Of a stretch of DNA of 64,000 nt, positions 1-8,481 are shown piece by piece. The number at the start of each line of letters is the position of its first letter. Position 1 is the stretch's first letter. The stretch lies in NCBI RefSeq assembly GCF_030295425.1, contig NZ_AP027081.1, forward strand, positions 1,922,001 to 1,986,000, in the 5' to 3' direction. The notes under the pieces were generated by a model. It was given only the letters and a program-made list of their open reading frames with translations, searched no databases and was not told the origin of the DNA. Made by a program: the position numbers and the translations under genes. Source of the stretch: Mesoterricola sediminis. GTDB lineage: Bacteria; Acidobacteriota; Holophagae; Holophagales; Holophagaceae.

Positions 1-1
1 C

Positions 2-526
2 CGCGAGCTCGCCGGGAAGGACCCCGGTCCCTTCTGGAGCCGCTGGATCCAGGGGTGCGCCGAGCTCGACGCCGAGGCCATCTCCCGGGCCTACGGCCTC
101 ACCTTCACCGTGCGGTCCCCCTGGGAGGCCCTGCCCGCCGGGGAGGCCGGGGATCCCGACGCCCAGCGGCGCGCCCGCACCTGGGCCGGCCTGGCCTTCC
201 AGGGCGCGTCGCCCTCCGTCCAGAACGTCCTGCCCGGCTCGCCCGCGGCCCGGGCCGGCCTGGGCTACGGCATGGAGATCCTCGCGGTGGACGGGTGGCG
301 CACCGCCACCGCCCAGGAGGTCCAGGGCCGCATCGGCGACTTCGCCCCCGGGGACCGCGTGCGCGTCCTCGCCACCGACCGGGGCCGGGTGGAGGCCTAC
401 GACCTGATCCTCTCCGAGAGCCCCCACCGGACCACGTCCATCGGCGCGGATCCCCGCGCCGGCGCCGCCCAGCGGGCCGCCTTCGAGGCCTGGACGGGGC
501 AGCCCTTCCCGGGGAAGCGCCCATGA
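2..526 (+). CDS. M61-family (glycyl aminopeptidase-like) metallopeptidase, C-terminal part
   Basis: The reading frame is open from the first bases of the window, so the gene starts upstream and only about 174 C-terminal residues are seen. The visible part starts with the helical segment typical of the end of the M61 catalytic region (a 'FWSRWIQGCAELD' stretch). A PDZ domain follows, with VLPGSPAARAGL and a 'GMEILAVDGWR' strand. M61 enzymes are zinc aminopeptidases with a C-terminal PDZ domain; the HExxH site would lie outside the window. The stop overlaps the rnhB start (ATGA), suggesting co-transcription. The family call rests on the tail only; another PDZ-containing protease is possible. 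Confidence 0.7.
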   Translation, partial: RELAGKDPGPFWSRWIQGCAELDAEAISRAYGLTFTVRSPWEALPAGEAGDPDAQRRARTWAGLAFQGASPSVQNVLPGSPAARAGLGYGMEILAVDGWRTATAQEVQGRIGDFAPGDRVRVLATDRGRVEAYDLILSESPHRTTSIGADPRAGAAQRAAFEAWTGQPFPGKRP

Positions 527-1329
527 ACCCGCTCGACTGGGATCTGGGCAACCTCCCCCCGGGCCTGCCCTGGGGGGGCGTCGACGAGGCCGGCCGCGGG
601 GCCTGGGCCGGACCGGTGGTGGCGGCATGCGCCGTCCTCGACCCGGCCGCGGCCGCCAAGTGGGGCCATGTCCTGAGGGAGGCCAGGGACAGCAAGCTGG
701 TGCCTCCGGACAAGCGCAAGGCCCTGGCCGAGGAGCTCAAGATGGTGCTCCCCGCCTGGGGCGTCGCCGAGGTGGACAACCTCGCCATCGACCGGGACAA
801 CATCCTCGAGGCCTCCCTCCAGGCCATGCGGCTCGCCGTGGGGCGATGCGGCGTGAAGCCCCGGATCCTCCTCGTGGACGGCAACCGGGCCCCCCGGACC
901 GGGCTCCCGGAGCGCCTCGTGGTGGACGGGGACGCGCTCAGCTGCGCCGTGGCCTGCGCCTCCATCCTCGCCAAGGCCCACCGGGACGCCCTCATGGAGG
1001 CCCTCGACCAGGAGCACCCGGGCTACGCCTTCGCCGCCAACAAGGGCTACGGCACCCCCGCCCACCGGAAGGCCCTGGCCGGCCTCGGCGCCTCGCCCCT
1101 CCACCGCGTCAGCTACGCCCCCGTGGCCGCGCTCCTGAGGCCGGACGAGGATCTGCCCGCGGCCCTCTCGGCCGCGCTCGAGGCCTGCGCCACCGTCGCC
1201 GACCTGCAGGCCTGGGTCGAGGCCCGCCTGAGGCCCGCCTACGGCCGGCTCCGGCCGGCCTGGGTCGAGAGCCTCCGCTCCCGCTACGCGGAGCGCCTGG
1301 CCGTGCTCGCCGCGGAGGACCTCGGATGA
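523..1329 (+). CDS. rnhB: Ribonuclease HII
   Basis: The 268-residue product cleaves the RNA strand of RNA-DNA hybrids and starts removal of single ribonucleotides misincorporated in DNA. The family signature GVDEAGRG (Asp21, Glu22) is near the N terminus. A second acidic site follows in ILLVDGN, and the 'SCAVACASILAKAHRD' helix characteristic of RNase HII is present. The C terminus is longer than in E. coli RnhB (198 aa), with an extra helical tail of roughly 60 residues. The start overlaps the previous stop by 4 bp and the stop overlaps the next start by 4 bp, so the three genes look like one transcription unit. Confidence 0.95.
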   Translation: MNPLDWDLGNLPPGLPWGGVDEAGRGAWAGPVVAACAVLDPAAAAKWGHVLREARDSKLVPPDKRKALAEELKMVLPAWGVAEVDNLAIDRDNILEASLQAMRLAVGRCGVKPRILLVDGNRAPRTGLPERLVVDGDALSCAVACASILAKAHRDALMEALDQEHPGYAFAANKGYGTPAHRKALAGLGASPLHRVSYAPVAALLRPDEDLPAALSAALEACATVADLQAWVEARLRPAYGRLRPAWVESLRSRYAERLAVLAAEDLG

Positions 1330-1751
1330 CGCCCCTCCAGGTCTCCCTCGCCCTCGTCATCGACGGCGGGCGCTTCTTCGTGCAGCGCAGGGATCCCGCC
1401 GCCAGGCGGTTCCCGGGCCTCTGGGAATTCCCCGGCGGCAAGGCCGAGCCCGGCGAGACCCCCCGCGAGGCCCTCCTGCGGGAGCTCCGGGAGGAGCTGG
1501 ACTGGGAGCCGGCGGCCGTCGCGCCCCTGCCCACCGTCACCTACACCTACCCGGGCCTCCGGGTCGTCTTCAGCGTGTTCGCCTGCGCCGGGCCGGGAAG
1601 CCCCGCCACCCACCTCGGCTGGGCACGCCTGACGCGGGCCCAGGTGGCGGCCCTGCCCATGCCCGAGGCCAACCGGAACCTGCTCCCGCTGCTGGACCGC
1701 GCCGAGCAGGAGCTCCGGAAAATCTCGGCCGGCGCGGAAAATTGGCCCTGA
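1326..1751 (+). CDS. MutT-like Nudix hydrolase (8-oxo-dGTP diphosphatase type)
   Basis: A 141-residue single-domain Nudix protein. The Nudix box is visible at about residues 36-58 (GGKAEPGETPREALL then RELREEL), with the REXXEE metal-binding core intact. The FPGLWEFPGGK lead-in is typical of the MutT branch, which hydrolyses 8-oxo-dGTP to the monophosphate so it is not inserted opposite adenine. The last position of the box is Asp-Trp rather than Gly, a mild departure. It overlaps rnhB by ATGA. Substrate is inferred from sequence type; other Nudix substrates cannot be excluded. The window also carries mutY, the other arm of the 8-oxoguanine defence. Confidence 0.85.
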   Translation: MTPLQVSLALVIDGGRFFVQRRDPAARRFPGLWEFPGGKAEPGETPREALLRELREELDWEPAAVAPLPTVTYTYPGLRVVFSVFACAGPGSPATHLGWARLTRAQVAALPMPEANRNLLPLLDRAEQELRKISAGAENWP

Positions 1752-1779
1752 ACGCCGTTCCCGGGCGTATAGTGGGGGC

Positions 1780-3114
1780 ATGGCCGTTCCGGGTTTGATT
1801 GGAAACGTTGCAGGACGCGCACTCCTCGGGCTGATGCTCATGGCGGCACCGGTCCTCTGCGCACCCGCCCCGCAGAGCCAGGAGGTGGTGCTCGAGGCCT
1901 CCCTGGGCGCGAAGCTCGCCATCGCGGTGCCGCGCCCCGCCGCCAACGGCGTTCCGGAGGCGAAGGTCAGCGGGGACTTCCACGCCGTCCTGGCCCGGGA
2001 TCTCGCCGAGGCCGGCCCCTTCTCGGTCCTCAAGGACGGGCTCCCCTCCGCCACCGATCCGGCCTCGTACCGGCTCTGGGCCGACGCCGGCGCCGAGTGG
2101 CTCCTCACGACCGCCGTCAGCGCCACCGCCGACGGCATCGAGGTGGTCGCCCAGGTGGTCGACGTCAAGGCCGGGCAGGACAAGAAGGCCCGCACCGCCG
2201 TCTTCTCCAAGCGCTACACGGGGAAGGAGGCCGCCCTCCGCCGGATGGCCCACAAGCTCTCCGACGACCTCGTCTCCCGCCTGACGGGCCAGTCCGGCGC
2301 GGCCAGCACCTCCATCGTCTTCGTCCGCCAGCTGAGCCCAGGGATCAAGGAACTCTTCCAGATGGACCGGGACGGCGCGAACGCCGTGCCCCTCACCGCC
2401 TACCGCAGCCTCACCCTCTCCCCCTCCGTGGCCCCCGACGGCCGCCTGGCCTTCGTCACCTACAAGGGCGGGGGCCCCGAGATCTGGGGCCAGCGGACCG
2501 TGGGCGGCCCCATGGTCCGGCTCTTCCCCACCGCCGGCAAGGTCGACGGCCACTGCTTCTGCCCCGTCTGGAGCCCCGACGGCCGCCGCCTGGCCCTGGT
2601 GCAGGGGGATCGCCGCGGGAACACCGACATCATCGTCCTGGACGTCCCCACCGGGAAGGTCCGGCGCCTCACCGACAGCAACTGCCTGAACACCGACCCC
2701 AGCTGGAACCCCACCGGCACCCAGCTGGCCTTCACCTCCGACCGGGAGGGCAGCCCCCAGATCTACCTGATGGAGGAGGACGGCTCCAACGTCCGCCGCC
2801 TCACCCGGGAGGGGAACTACAACGGCAGCCCGGCCTGGAGCCCCGGCGGGTCCATGATCGCCTACGTGTCCCGGTTCGAGGGCAAATTCGACCTTTTCGT
2901 CTACAAACTGGGGGATGGCAAGTCCTACCAGATCACGACCGGCGTCGCCAGCTCGGAATCCCCCTGCTGGTCCCCTGACGAGCGCCGGATCATCTTCACC
3001 AGCGGGTCCAGGGGCGGAATGCAGCTTTATAGCACCGACCTCTCCGGCACCAACCTCCGGAAGCTCACCGAGCTCTCGGGGTGCCAAAGTCCCAAGTGGA
3101 TCCGTTCAAGATGA
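1780..3114 (+). CDS. tolB: Tol-Pal system protein TolB
   Basis: A 444-residue periplasmic beta-propeller protein. An N-terminal hydrophobic signal segment (about residues 10-28) is followed by the TolB N-terminal alpha/beta domain. The C-terminal propeller shows repeated blade motifs of the form 'SPDGRRLAL', 'NPTGTQLAFTSDREG' and 'SPDERRIIFTSGSRGG'. TolB binds Pal and links the inner-membrane Tol motor to peptidoglycan-associated Pal during cell division. The start at ATG 1780 lies 28 bp after the Nudix gene stop. Pal and CpoB follow in the usual order; TolQ, TolR and TolA are not in the window. Confidence 0.93.
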   Translation: MAVPGLIGNVAGRALLGLMLMAAPVLCAPAPQSQEVVLEASLGAKLAIAVPRPAANGVPEAKVSGDFHAVLARDLAEAGPFSVLKDGLPSATDPASYRLWADAGAEWLLTTAVSATADGIEVVAQVVDVKAGQDKKARTAVFSKRYTGKEAALRRMAHKLSDDLVSRLTGQSGAASTSIVFVRQLSPGIKELFQMDRDGANAVPLTAYRSLTLSPSVAPDGRLAFVTYKGGGPEIWGQRTVGGPMVRLFPTAGKVDGHCFCPVWSPDGRRLALVQGDRRGNTDIIVLDVPTGKVRRLTDSNCLNTDPSWNPTGTQLAFTSDREGSPQIYLMEEDGSNVRRLTREGNYNGSPAWSPGGSMIAYVSRFEGKFDLFVYKLGDGKSYQITTGVASSESPCWSPDERRIIFTSGSRGGMQLYSTDLSGTNLRKLTELSGCQSPKWIRSR

Positions 3115-3179
3115 GGAAATAATTGACTCCCGGAGTTCCCGGGGCGCGTTAAACTTAAAGCGTGTTGGAGGAACCAATC

Positions 3180-3773
3180 ATGCGCTTCGTTCGAAACCTC
3201 ATTCCTCTTTCCGTGGTGCTCACGCTGGGTGTCGGTGTGGCCTGCAAGAAGCCCGCGCCCGCTCCCGTCGAGCCCCCGAAGCCCGTCGCGCCCGCCGGTC
3301 CCTCGCAGGAAGAGCTGGACGCCCAGAAGCGCGCCGCTGAGGAAGCTGCCCGCCTGAAGGCCCAGGCCGAGGCCGAGGCCGCCCGCAAGGCCGCCGCCGC
3401 CGCCGCCGCCGAGAAGGAAGCCGCCTTCCGCCGCGCCGCCGAGGCCGCCCTGAAGAACATCAACTTCGACTTCGACAAGTCCGAGATCCGCGAGGCCGAC
3501 AAGGCCAAGCTCCAGGCGATCGCCGACTTCATGAAGGCCTATCCCCAGGCCAAGCTCCAGATCGAAGGCCACTGCGACGAGCGCGGCACGGTCGAGTACA
3601 ACCTCGCCCTCGGCGAGCGCCGCTCCCACGCCGCCCAGGCCTACCTGGTGGGCCTCGGCGTCGCTTCCGACCGCCTCTCCACGATCAGCTACGGCAAGGA
3701 GAAGCCGCTGGTCCAGGGCCACGACGAGAAGAGCTGGCTCGAAAACCGCCGCTGCGAGTTCAAGCTCCAGTAG
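3180..3773 (+). CDS. pal: Peptidoglycan-associated lipoprotein Pal
   Basis: A 197-residue lipoprotein. The first 24 residues form a signal peptide ending in a lipobox (VGVAC), so the mature protein starts at Cys and is lipid-anchored in the outer membrane. A Pro-rich linker and a long Ala/Glu/Lys-rich helix follow. The C-terminal OmpA-like domain (NINFDFDKSEIR, then IEGHCDERGTVEYN and LGERRSHAAQAYL) binds the meso-DAP stem of peptidoglycan. The ATG at 3180 is preferred over the in-frame GTG at 3162 because the GGAGGAA ribosome site lies between them. A TTGACT box at 3123-3128 may be part of its promoter, but the -10 element is unclear. Confidence 0.95.
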   Translation: MRFVRNLIPLSVVLTLGVGVACKKPAPAPVEPPKPVAPAGPSQEELDAQKRAAEEAARLKAQAEAEAARKAAAAAAAEKEAAFRRAAEAALKNINFDFDKSEIREADKAKLQAIADFMKAYPQAKLQIEGHCDERGTVEYNLALGERRSHAAQAYLVGLGVASDRLSTISYGKEKPLVQGHDEKSWLENRRCEFKLQ

Positions 3774-3797
3774 GAGCCTGGCCGCCATGTGACTCGG

Positions 3798-3834
3798 AAG
3801 GGCGGGGGACGCACATCCTCCGCCCTTTCTCTTT
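3798..3834 (+). terminator. Intrinsic terminator/attenuator between pal and cpoB
   Basis: An 11-bp stem (3798-3808 pairing with 3817-3827, one G-T wobble) with an 8-nt loop is followed by TTCTCTTT. It lies just before the cpoB ribosome site, so it probably reduces read-through from pal rather than ending the operon fully. Confidence 0.6.
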
Positions 3835-3846
3835 CGGAGTCGATCC

Positions 3847-4581
3847 ATGATCAGCAGGACCCTCATCACCTCCCTTGCCCTGGCCGGCCTGGCCCTGGGC
3901 GTCGGCTGCTCCTCCGAGGACCGCCTCAAGCGGGTGGAGGACCAAGTCACCGATCTCAAGGTCGAGATCTTCAAGCTCCGTTCCCAGGTCGAAGACGCCA
4001 ACAAGAAGGCCGACGAGGACCGCGAGGCCGGCGCCACCAGCCGGGCCCAGGAGACCCGTTTCCGGGCCGACCTGCAGGAAACGATGCGCCAGCTCCAGGA
4101 CGCCACCCGCGTCCTGAACAACCGCCTGGGCGACGCCGTCCAGCAGCGGCGCGCCGCCCCTCCGGCGCGTCCCGCGGCCCCCCAGGAGGACGCGGGCGCC
4201 ACGTCCGAGGACGAGAAGGCCTTCAACGCCGCCGTGCTGGACTACAACCGCGGCAACTACGCCCTGGCCGCCGACGGTCTGGCCCTCTTCCTCAAGAGCC
4301 GGCCCCAGAGCGCCCACGCGCCCGACGCCCTCTTCTACCTCGGTCTCGCCAACTACAACCAGAAGCTGTACAACCAGGCCCAGCCGGCTTTCGAACGGAT
4401 CATCAAGGAGTTCCCCAACTCCAACCAGTTCCTCCCGGCCAAGCTCAAGCGCGCCCAGTCCCTGCTCAAGCAGGGCCTCAAGCCCGCCGCGATCCGGGCC
4501 TTCAAGGAGATCACGGAGGCCTTCCAGGGCAGCCCTGAAGCCCGCACCGCCAAACAGGAACTGGACGACCTGGGACTCTAG
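3847..4581 (+). CDS. cpoB: Cell division coordinator CpoB/YbgF (Tol-Pal associated)
   Basis: A 244-residue protein. It has a signal peptide ending in a lipobox-like GVGC, a coiled-coil region (about residues 25-100) and a C-terminal TPR block with the pattern DYNRGNYALAADGLALFL and FYLGLANYNQKLYNQAQPAF. The coiled coil plus TPR order is that of YbgF/CpoB, a periplasmic protein that couples Tol function with peptidoglycan synthesis at the septum. The predicted lipid attachment is a difference from E. coli CpoB, which is soluble. Position right after pal supports the call. Confidence 0.88.
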   Translation: MISRTLITSLALAGLALGVGCSSEDRLKRVEDQVTDLKVEIFKLRSQVEDANKKADEDREAGATSRAQETRFRADLQETMRQLQDATRVLNNRLGDAVQQRRAAPPARPAAPQEDAGATSEDEKAFNAAVLDYNRGNYALAADGLALFLKSRPQSAHAPDALFYLGLANYNQKLYNQAQPAFERIIKEFPNSNQFLPAKLKRAQSLLKQGLKPAAIRAFKEITEAFQGSPEARTAKQELDDLGL

Positions 4582-4624
4582 TGCTTCACCCGGGAAGTCC
4601 CTTGAAAATTTGTTTCATACTTCC

Positions 4625-4660
4625 TTCTCAGCGTCCCACCAAACGATGGGACGCTGAGAA
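4625..4660. repeat. Perfect 14-bp inverted repeat next to the ISL3 left end
   Basis: The arms at 4625-4638 and 4647-4660 are perfectly complementary with an 8-nt loop. No T tract follows on either strand, so it is not a standard terminator for the tol genes. It sits directly outside the left end of the ISL3 element. The rest of 4582-4872 holds no gene; it is intergenic DNA and the IS leader. Confidence 0.6.
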
Positions 4661-6161
4661 TTCGCCTCCTCGCTGAATCGTGTGGGTAGCCCCTGCTGCT
4701 GACCGGCAAGGGGGCGATGTGGGAACCGCTTGCGGTTTCCAGCCGAAGGCCAGGGTGTGGGAGGGTTGCGGACCCGGAGGGCGGGCGGAGCCCGTTCCCC
4801 GGAGGGGAATCCGCGAGCTTTCCATGCCCGTGCATCGCCCCCGGGGTGGGTCGGGTCGAGGATCATGGAGGCATGGATACGAACGCCCTCTTCACCATGG
4901 CCCTCGGCCTCCAGGCTCCCTGGGAGGTCAAATCCCTCGACTTCAACCCCGCAGACAGGCGCCTGGATATCCTCGTGGACTTCCAGCGCGGCGCCTCCTT
5001 CCCGTGCCCGGTCTGTGGCCAGTCCAGCAAGGTCCACGACACCGAGGAGAAGACCTGGCGACATCTGGACTTCTTCCAGCACGCGGCCTATCTCACGGCC
5101 CGGGTGCCGCGTTGCAAGTGCGATGAGCACGGCGTGAAGCAGGTGCCGGTGCCCTGGGCCCGGGAGGGCTCCGGGTTCACCCTGCTGTTCGAGGCCCTGG
5201 CCATGACCCTGGTCCAGGCCATGCCGGTGGCGGCGGTGGCCCGGATCATGGGCGAGCACGACACCCGGCTTTGGCGCGTCCTCCACCATTACGTAAAGGA
5301 AGGGCGAAAGGCCAAGGACATGGCCGCCGTGACCCAGATCGGCGTCGATGATGAGACGCACTGCGTCGAATCATCCCGGCGCGGGCAGAACTACATCACC
5401 CTGTTCATGGACATGGCCACCCGGACTCTGCTGTTCGCCACCGAGGGCGGGGATACGGCCACCGCCAAGGCCTTCAAGGAGGACCTGATCGCCCACGGGG
5501 GCAAGCCCGAGAACATCGAGGAGGCCTGCATCGACATGCACCAGGCTTTCATCAACGGACTCCAGGCGTACTTCCCGAACATTCATCTGACCTTCGACCG
5601 GTTCCACGTCATGAAGATGGCCAATGAGGCCGTCGACCAGGTTCGGCGGATCGAGGCCAAGGAACACCCGGAACTCAAGCGCACTCGCTACTGCTGGCTC
5701 AAGAACCCCTCGAACCTTTCCCGCCGGCAGCGGGAGCGCCTCGACGACCTGAAGTGTTCCAACCTCCGGACTGCCGAAGCCTACCGGATGAAGCTCACGC
5801 TCCAGGACTTCTACGAGCAGGCAAACCCGACGGCCGCCGCCACCTTCCTGGAGGAATGGTGCGAGATGGCCACGGAGTCCGAGATGCTGCCGTTCGTGAA
5901 GTTCGCCCAGACCCTCCGGGACCATGCCGCCGGTGTCCTGCGCTGGTTCGTGAAGGGCCTGACCAACGGCATCCTGGAGGGCATCAACTCGCTCATCCAA
6001 GCCGCCAAGGCGAAGGCCCGAGGCTACCGGACCACCCGGAACATCATCGCCATGGCCTACCTCATCGCCGGGAAGCTCCGGTTCGATGGCCTGGAGCCCC
6101 TCTGGGGCTCGCCCCTGGGCTCGGCTACCCCGTCACCCACCTGAAACAGCGAGGAACCGAA
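4661..6161 (+). mobile_element. ISL3-family insertion sequence (complete copy)
   Basis: The terminal inverted repeats are about 27 bp and imperfect: 4661-4687 at the left and 6135-6161 at the right, sharing TTCG..TCCTCGCTG..TC..GTGGGT. Between them lies one intact transposase gene. No convincing 8-bp target duplication was seen, perhaps because a second ISL3 copy starts immediately after the right end. Confidence 0.75.
4873..6144 (+). CDS. ISL3-family transposase
   Basis: A 423-residue transposase. The N-terminal zinc-binding module has CPVCGQ and RCKCDEHG cysteine pairs. The DDE catalytic domain contains IGVDDETH, then CIDMHQAFINGL and, near the C terminus, GLTNGILEGINSLIQ carrying the last acidic residue. 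This layout and length match ISL3 transposases, which move DNA by cut-and-paste. ATG 4873 is chosen because the homologous copy at 6305 begins with the same MDT.. sequence. The in-frame upstream extension to 4717 lies in the IS leader. The frame looks intact, so the copy may be active. Confidence 0.9.
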   Translation: MDTNALFTMALGLQAPWEVKSLDFNPADRRLDILVDFQRGASFPCPVCGQSSKVHDTEEKTWRHLDFFQHAAYLTARVPRCKCDEHGVKQVPVPWAREGSGFTLLFEALAMTLVQAMPVAAVARIMGEHDTRLWRVLHHYVKEGRKAKDMAAVTQIGVDDETHCVESSRRGQNYITLFMDMATRTLLFATEGGDTATAKAFKEDLIAHGGKPENIEEACIDMHQAFINGLQAYFPNIHLTFDRFHVMKMANEAVDQVRRIEAKEHPELKRTRYCWLKNPSNLSRRQRERLDDLKCSNLRTAEAYRMKLTLQDFYEQANPTAAATFLEEWCEMATESEMLPFVKFAQTLRDHAAGVLRWFVKGLTNGILEGINSLIQAAKAKARGYRTTRNIIAMAYLIAGKLRFDGLEPLWGSPLGSATPSPT

Positions 6162-6678
6162 AGGGTCCGTCGCTGTTTCGTGTGGGTAATCGGCGGAATA
6201 GGCTGGCCAGAGACCCCGCATGTCCTTGAGGAGGAATGGGACCTCCGAGTCCAACCGGCCCGACTGGGTTTCCAGGAAAGAGAAGGGCCTGGGAAGATGG
6301 GTCCATGGATACGAAAGTGCTCTTCACCATGGCTCTGGGTCTGCAGGCCCCCTGGGAGGTCGTGGACCTCAAGTTCGACGAGGAGGCCCACCGGCTGGAC
6401 ATCCTCATCAACTTCCAGCGAGGCGCGGACTTCCCATGTCCGGTCTGCGGCCAGCCCTGCAAGGTTCACGACACCGAGGAGAGGACCTGGAGGCACATGA
6501 ACTTCTTCCATTACGCCTGCTACCTGACGGCCCGTGTCCCGCGCTGCAAGTGCGACAAGGACGGAGTCAAGCAGGTGCAGGTCCCGTGGGCGCGCCCAGG
6601 GTCCGGGTTCACCCTGATGTTCGAGGCCCTGCTGATGGTGCTGGTCCGGTCCATGACCGTGCGCGAGGCGGCGGTTGT
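6162..6678 (+). mobile_element. Truncated second ISL3 element
   Basis: The left inverted repeat (6162-6187) is closely related to that of the first ISL3 copy and lies back-to-back with the first copy's right repeat. Its transposase gene begins at 6305 and is broken near 6678, where IS256-type sequence starts. No 3' remainder of the transposase was found downstream, so the right half is deleted, not just interrupted. Confidence 0.7.
6305..6678 (+). pseudogene. ISL3 transposase, 5' fragment
   Basis: About 125 residues are clearly homologous to the N terminus of the transposase at 4873: MDTKVLFTMALGLQAPWEV, the CPVCGQ and RCKCDKDG cysteine pairs, and a FTLMFEALLMVL segment. Similarity ends after VREAAV. 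The frame then runs into IS256 end sequence and stops at 6730. It lacks the whole DDE catalytic core and cannot make a working transposase. The two copies differ at many residues, so they are related elements rather than a recent duplication. Confidence 0.85.
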
Positions 6679-7960
6679 GTATAAAAGCTTCTGTAAGTTA
6701 GCGCCCGCGCCATTCCCGGCGGCCGGGTAGCAAAGGGGCCACTGGCTCCAGTAGGTTTGAAGTTGCGAGCAAGCAAGCCTACGAAAGGAAACCAATGGCC
6801 GAGTTGAAGTTTGAGGTCCCCGAGGGGACTGTGGAAGGACTGTTTTCGCAACCGGGTGGGGAGGGCTTCCGGGTCCTGGTGGAAGCCGTGGCCCAGGCCC
6901 TGATCAATACGCAGGCCGACGCCCACTTCGGCGCCCCCTGGAACGCCCGCGGACTGGAGCGGCCCAACGGCTACCGGAACGGCTACAAGGCGCGGGGTTT
7001 TCAGACGGTGGCGGGCGCCCTGGACCTTTCGATCCCGCAGGCCAGGAACGGCGGCTTCCGGCCCACCCTCTTTGACCGCTGGCAGCGCTCCGAGCGGGCC
7101 CTGCTGGCGGCCTGCGGGGAGATGGTCCTGGCCGGCGTGTCGAACCGGAACGTGAGCCGCCTGGCCGAGGAGGCATTTGGCGCGGAGGTGAGCCCCAGTT
7201 TGGTCTCGCAGCTCGTGAAAGACCTGGAGCCTGCGGTGGAGGCATTCCGGACGCGGCCCCTGGAGACCTACCCATATCTCATTGTGGACGCCCGGTTTGA
7301 CAAGGTGCGCGAGGGGCACCGGGTGCGCAGCCGGGCCTTCCTCTGGGCCGCCGGAGTGAACGAGAAGGGTGAGCGGGAAGTCCTGGGCTGGCTGGATTGG
7401 GGCGGCGAGACGGAGGTGGCCTGGGAGGCCCTGTTCAAGGACCTGAAAGCCCGGGGCCTGAAAGGGGTGGATACCCTGGTCTCGGACGCCCACGAAGGCC
7501 TCTGTCAGGCGGCGACAAAGGCCTTCCCGGGTTCGAGTTGGCAGGAGTGCCAGGCCCACTTCCTGCGCAGGGCCATAGAGCAGGTGAAGATGGCGGATCA
7601 GAAGGCGTTCCGCGCCGACGTGAGGGCCGTTCTGCATGCCGCTGACCGGAAGCGGGCCGTTGAACTCCTGGACCTCCTCCGGGCCCACTGGGCGGAGAAA
7701 TCGCCCAAGGCGGTGGACTACGTCGAGGAGCACCTGGACAGCCTCCTGGCCGTCCTGGACCTGCCCGAGGGTCACCACAAGCGCCTACGGACCACCAACA
7801 TGGTCGAGCGCTTCAACCAGGAGCTGAAGCGAAAGAGCCGCCTGGTGCGGGTCTGGCCGAACGCCGAGAGCCGGGAGCGGATCTACGGCGCCCTCCTGAT
7901 GGAGCAGCACGAGGCCTGGACCGGCCTGGTCTGGATGCACATGGGGAGTCCTGCGTGATT
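6679..7960 (+). mobile_element. IS256-family insertion sequence (right end not resolved)
   Basis: The left boundary is the break in the ISL3 transposase at about 6678-6681, where an AT-richer end sequence begins. The transposase gene is complete. I could not find a convincing matching inverted repeat to the right of 7958, so the right boundary is only the end of the gene and the true end may lie further on or be deleted. Confidence 0.6.
6795..7958 (+). CDS. IS256-family (mutator-type) transposase
   Basis: A 387-residue transposase preceded by an AAGGAA ribosome site. It shows the family's course: an RPNGYRNGYKARGFQT region with a beta-rich N-terminal part; YLIVDARFDKV with the first catalytic Asp; TLVSDAHEGL with the second; a WQECQAHFLRR motif; and RLRTTNMVERFNQELKR with the last catalytic Glu. 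Length is typical for IS256 members. The frame is intact. It is inserted into an ISL3 transposase gene. Confidence 0.92.
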   Translation: MAELKFEVPEGTVEGLFSQPGGEGFRVLVEAVAQALINTQADAHFGAPWNARGLERPNGYRNGYKARGFQTVAGALDLSIPQARNGGFRPTLFDRWQRSERALLAACGEMVLAGVSNRNVSRLAEEAFGAEVSPSLVSQLVKDLEPAVEAFRTRPLETYPYLIVDARFDKVREGHRVRSRAFLWAAGVNEKGEREVLGWLDWGGETEVAWEALFKDLKARGLKGVDTLVSDAHEGLCQAATKAFPGSSWQECQAHFLRRAIEQVKMADQKAFRADVRAVLHAADRKRAVELLDLLRAHWAEKSPKAVDYVEEHLDSLLAVLDLPEGHHKRLRTTNMVERFNQELKRKSRLVRVWPNAESRERIYGALLMEQHEAWTGLVWMHMGSPA

Positions 7961-8481
7961 TGGTTGCGTTGGCTGCTCCAGGCCCTGAAGGCGCCGACCC
8001 ATGCTCTGTGGAGCGTACTCGGCCATGGAAAGCCTGTGGACTGCGCTGCGCGCACCGGCCCTGCGGGCCTGCCCACAAGCTTCCCACAGCCTCGGGCTAC
8101 GCCTGGAGACCGCTACGCGTTCTCCATGGGCCGCGCCCCAATTTCCTGGACCACCAGGAGGGGGTAATCAATGGAAGGCAATCAGGTGTCCGGCAGGGTG
8201 ATGCCGGAGGCGAGCCGCTGCGCAGCAGCCGGCGACAGGGGGCGGCTCATGGCATGCTGCTGCTCAAGGGCCCAGCGGCCCGTGTGGAGAACCCGGGCTT
8301 GGATGCTAACCAAAACCAGGCCGCTTCTGCTCTCCAGAAGCAGTCCACACCTGAAACAGGATCGGAATCCTGGGCGGATGGCAGCCATCAGCGAAACTCC
8401 GGGCCAGGGCAGCACTCGGGGCGGAGGCCGTAGGCCGGAGCGCCGAGTGCTGTCCTGGCCCGGGGTCTGGGGGCTCAGGGC
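7959..8481. other. Gene-free stretch between IS256 and IS21 genes
   Basis: I see no convincing gene here. The stretch should hold the right end of the IS256 element and the distal end of the IS21-type element. Short motifs at 8306-8343 (CCAAAACCAGGCC and CTGCTCTCCAGAAGCAG) recur inverted near 12101-12185 and mark the IS21 terminal repeats. A strong stem-loop lies at 8397-8465. Confidence 0.6.
8397..8465. repeat. Long stem-loop downstream of istB
   Basis: The arms 8400-8419 and 8443-8462 are complementary with one mismatch and can be extended by about three pairs on the outside. The loop is 23 nt. It lies between the istB stop and the terminal repeats and could end istA/istB transcription or be part of the transposon end; there is no T tract. 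Confidence 0.6.

Noticed and set aside
105-1104. Long minus-strand ORFs over rnhB and the M61 tail
   Set aside because: Arg/Pro/Gly-rich shadow frames typical of high-GC DNA; the plus-strand genes have clear family motifs.
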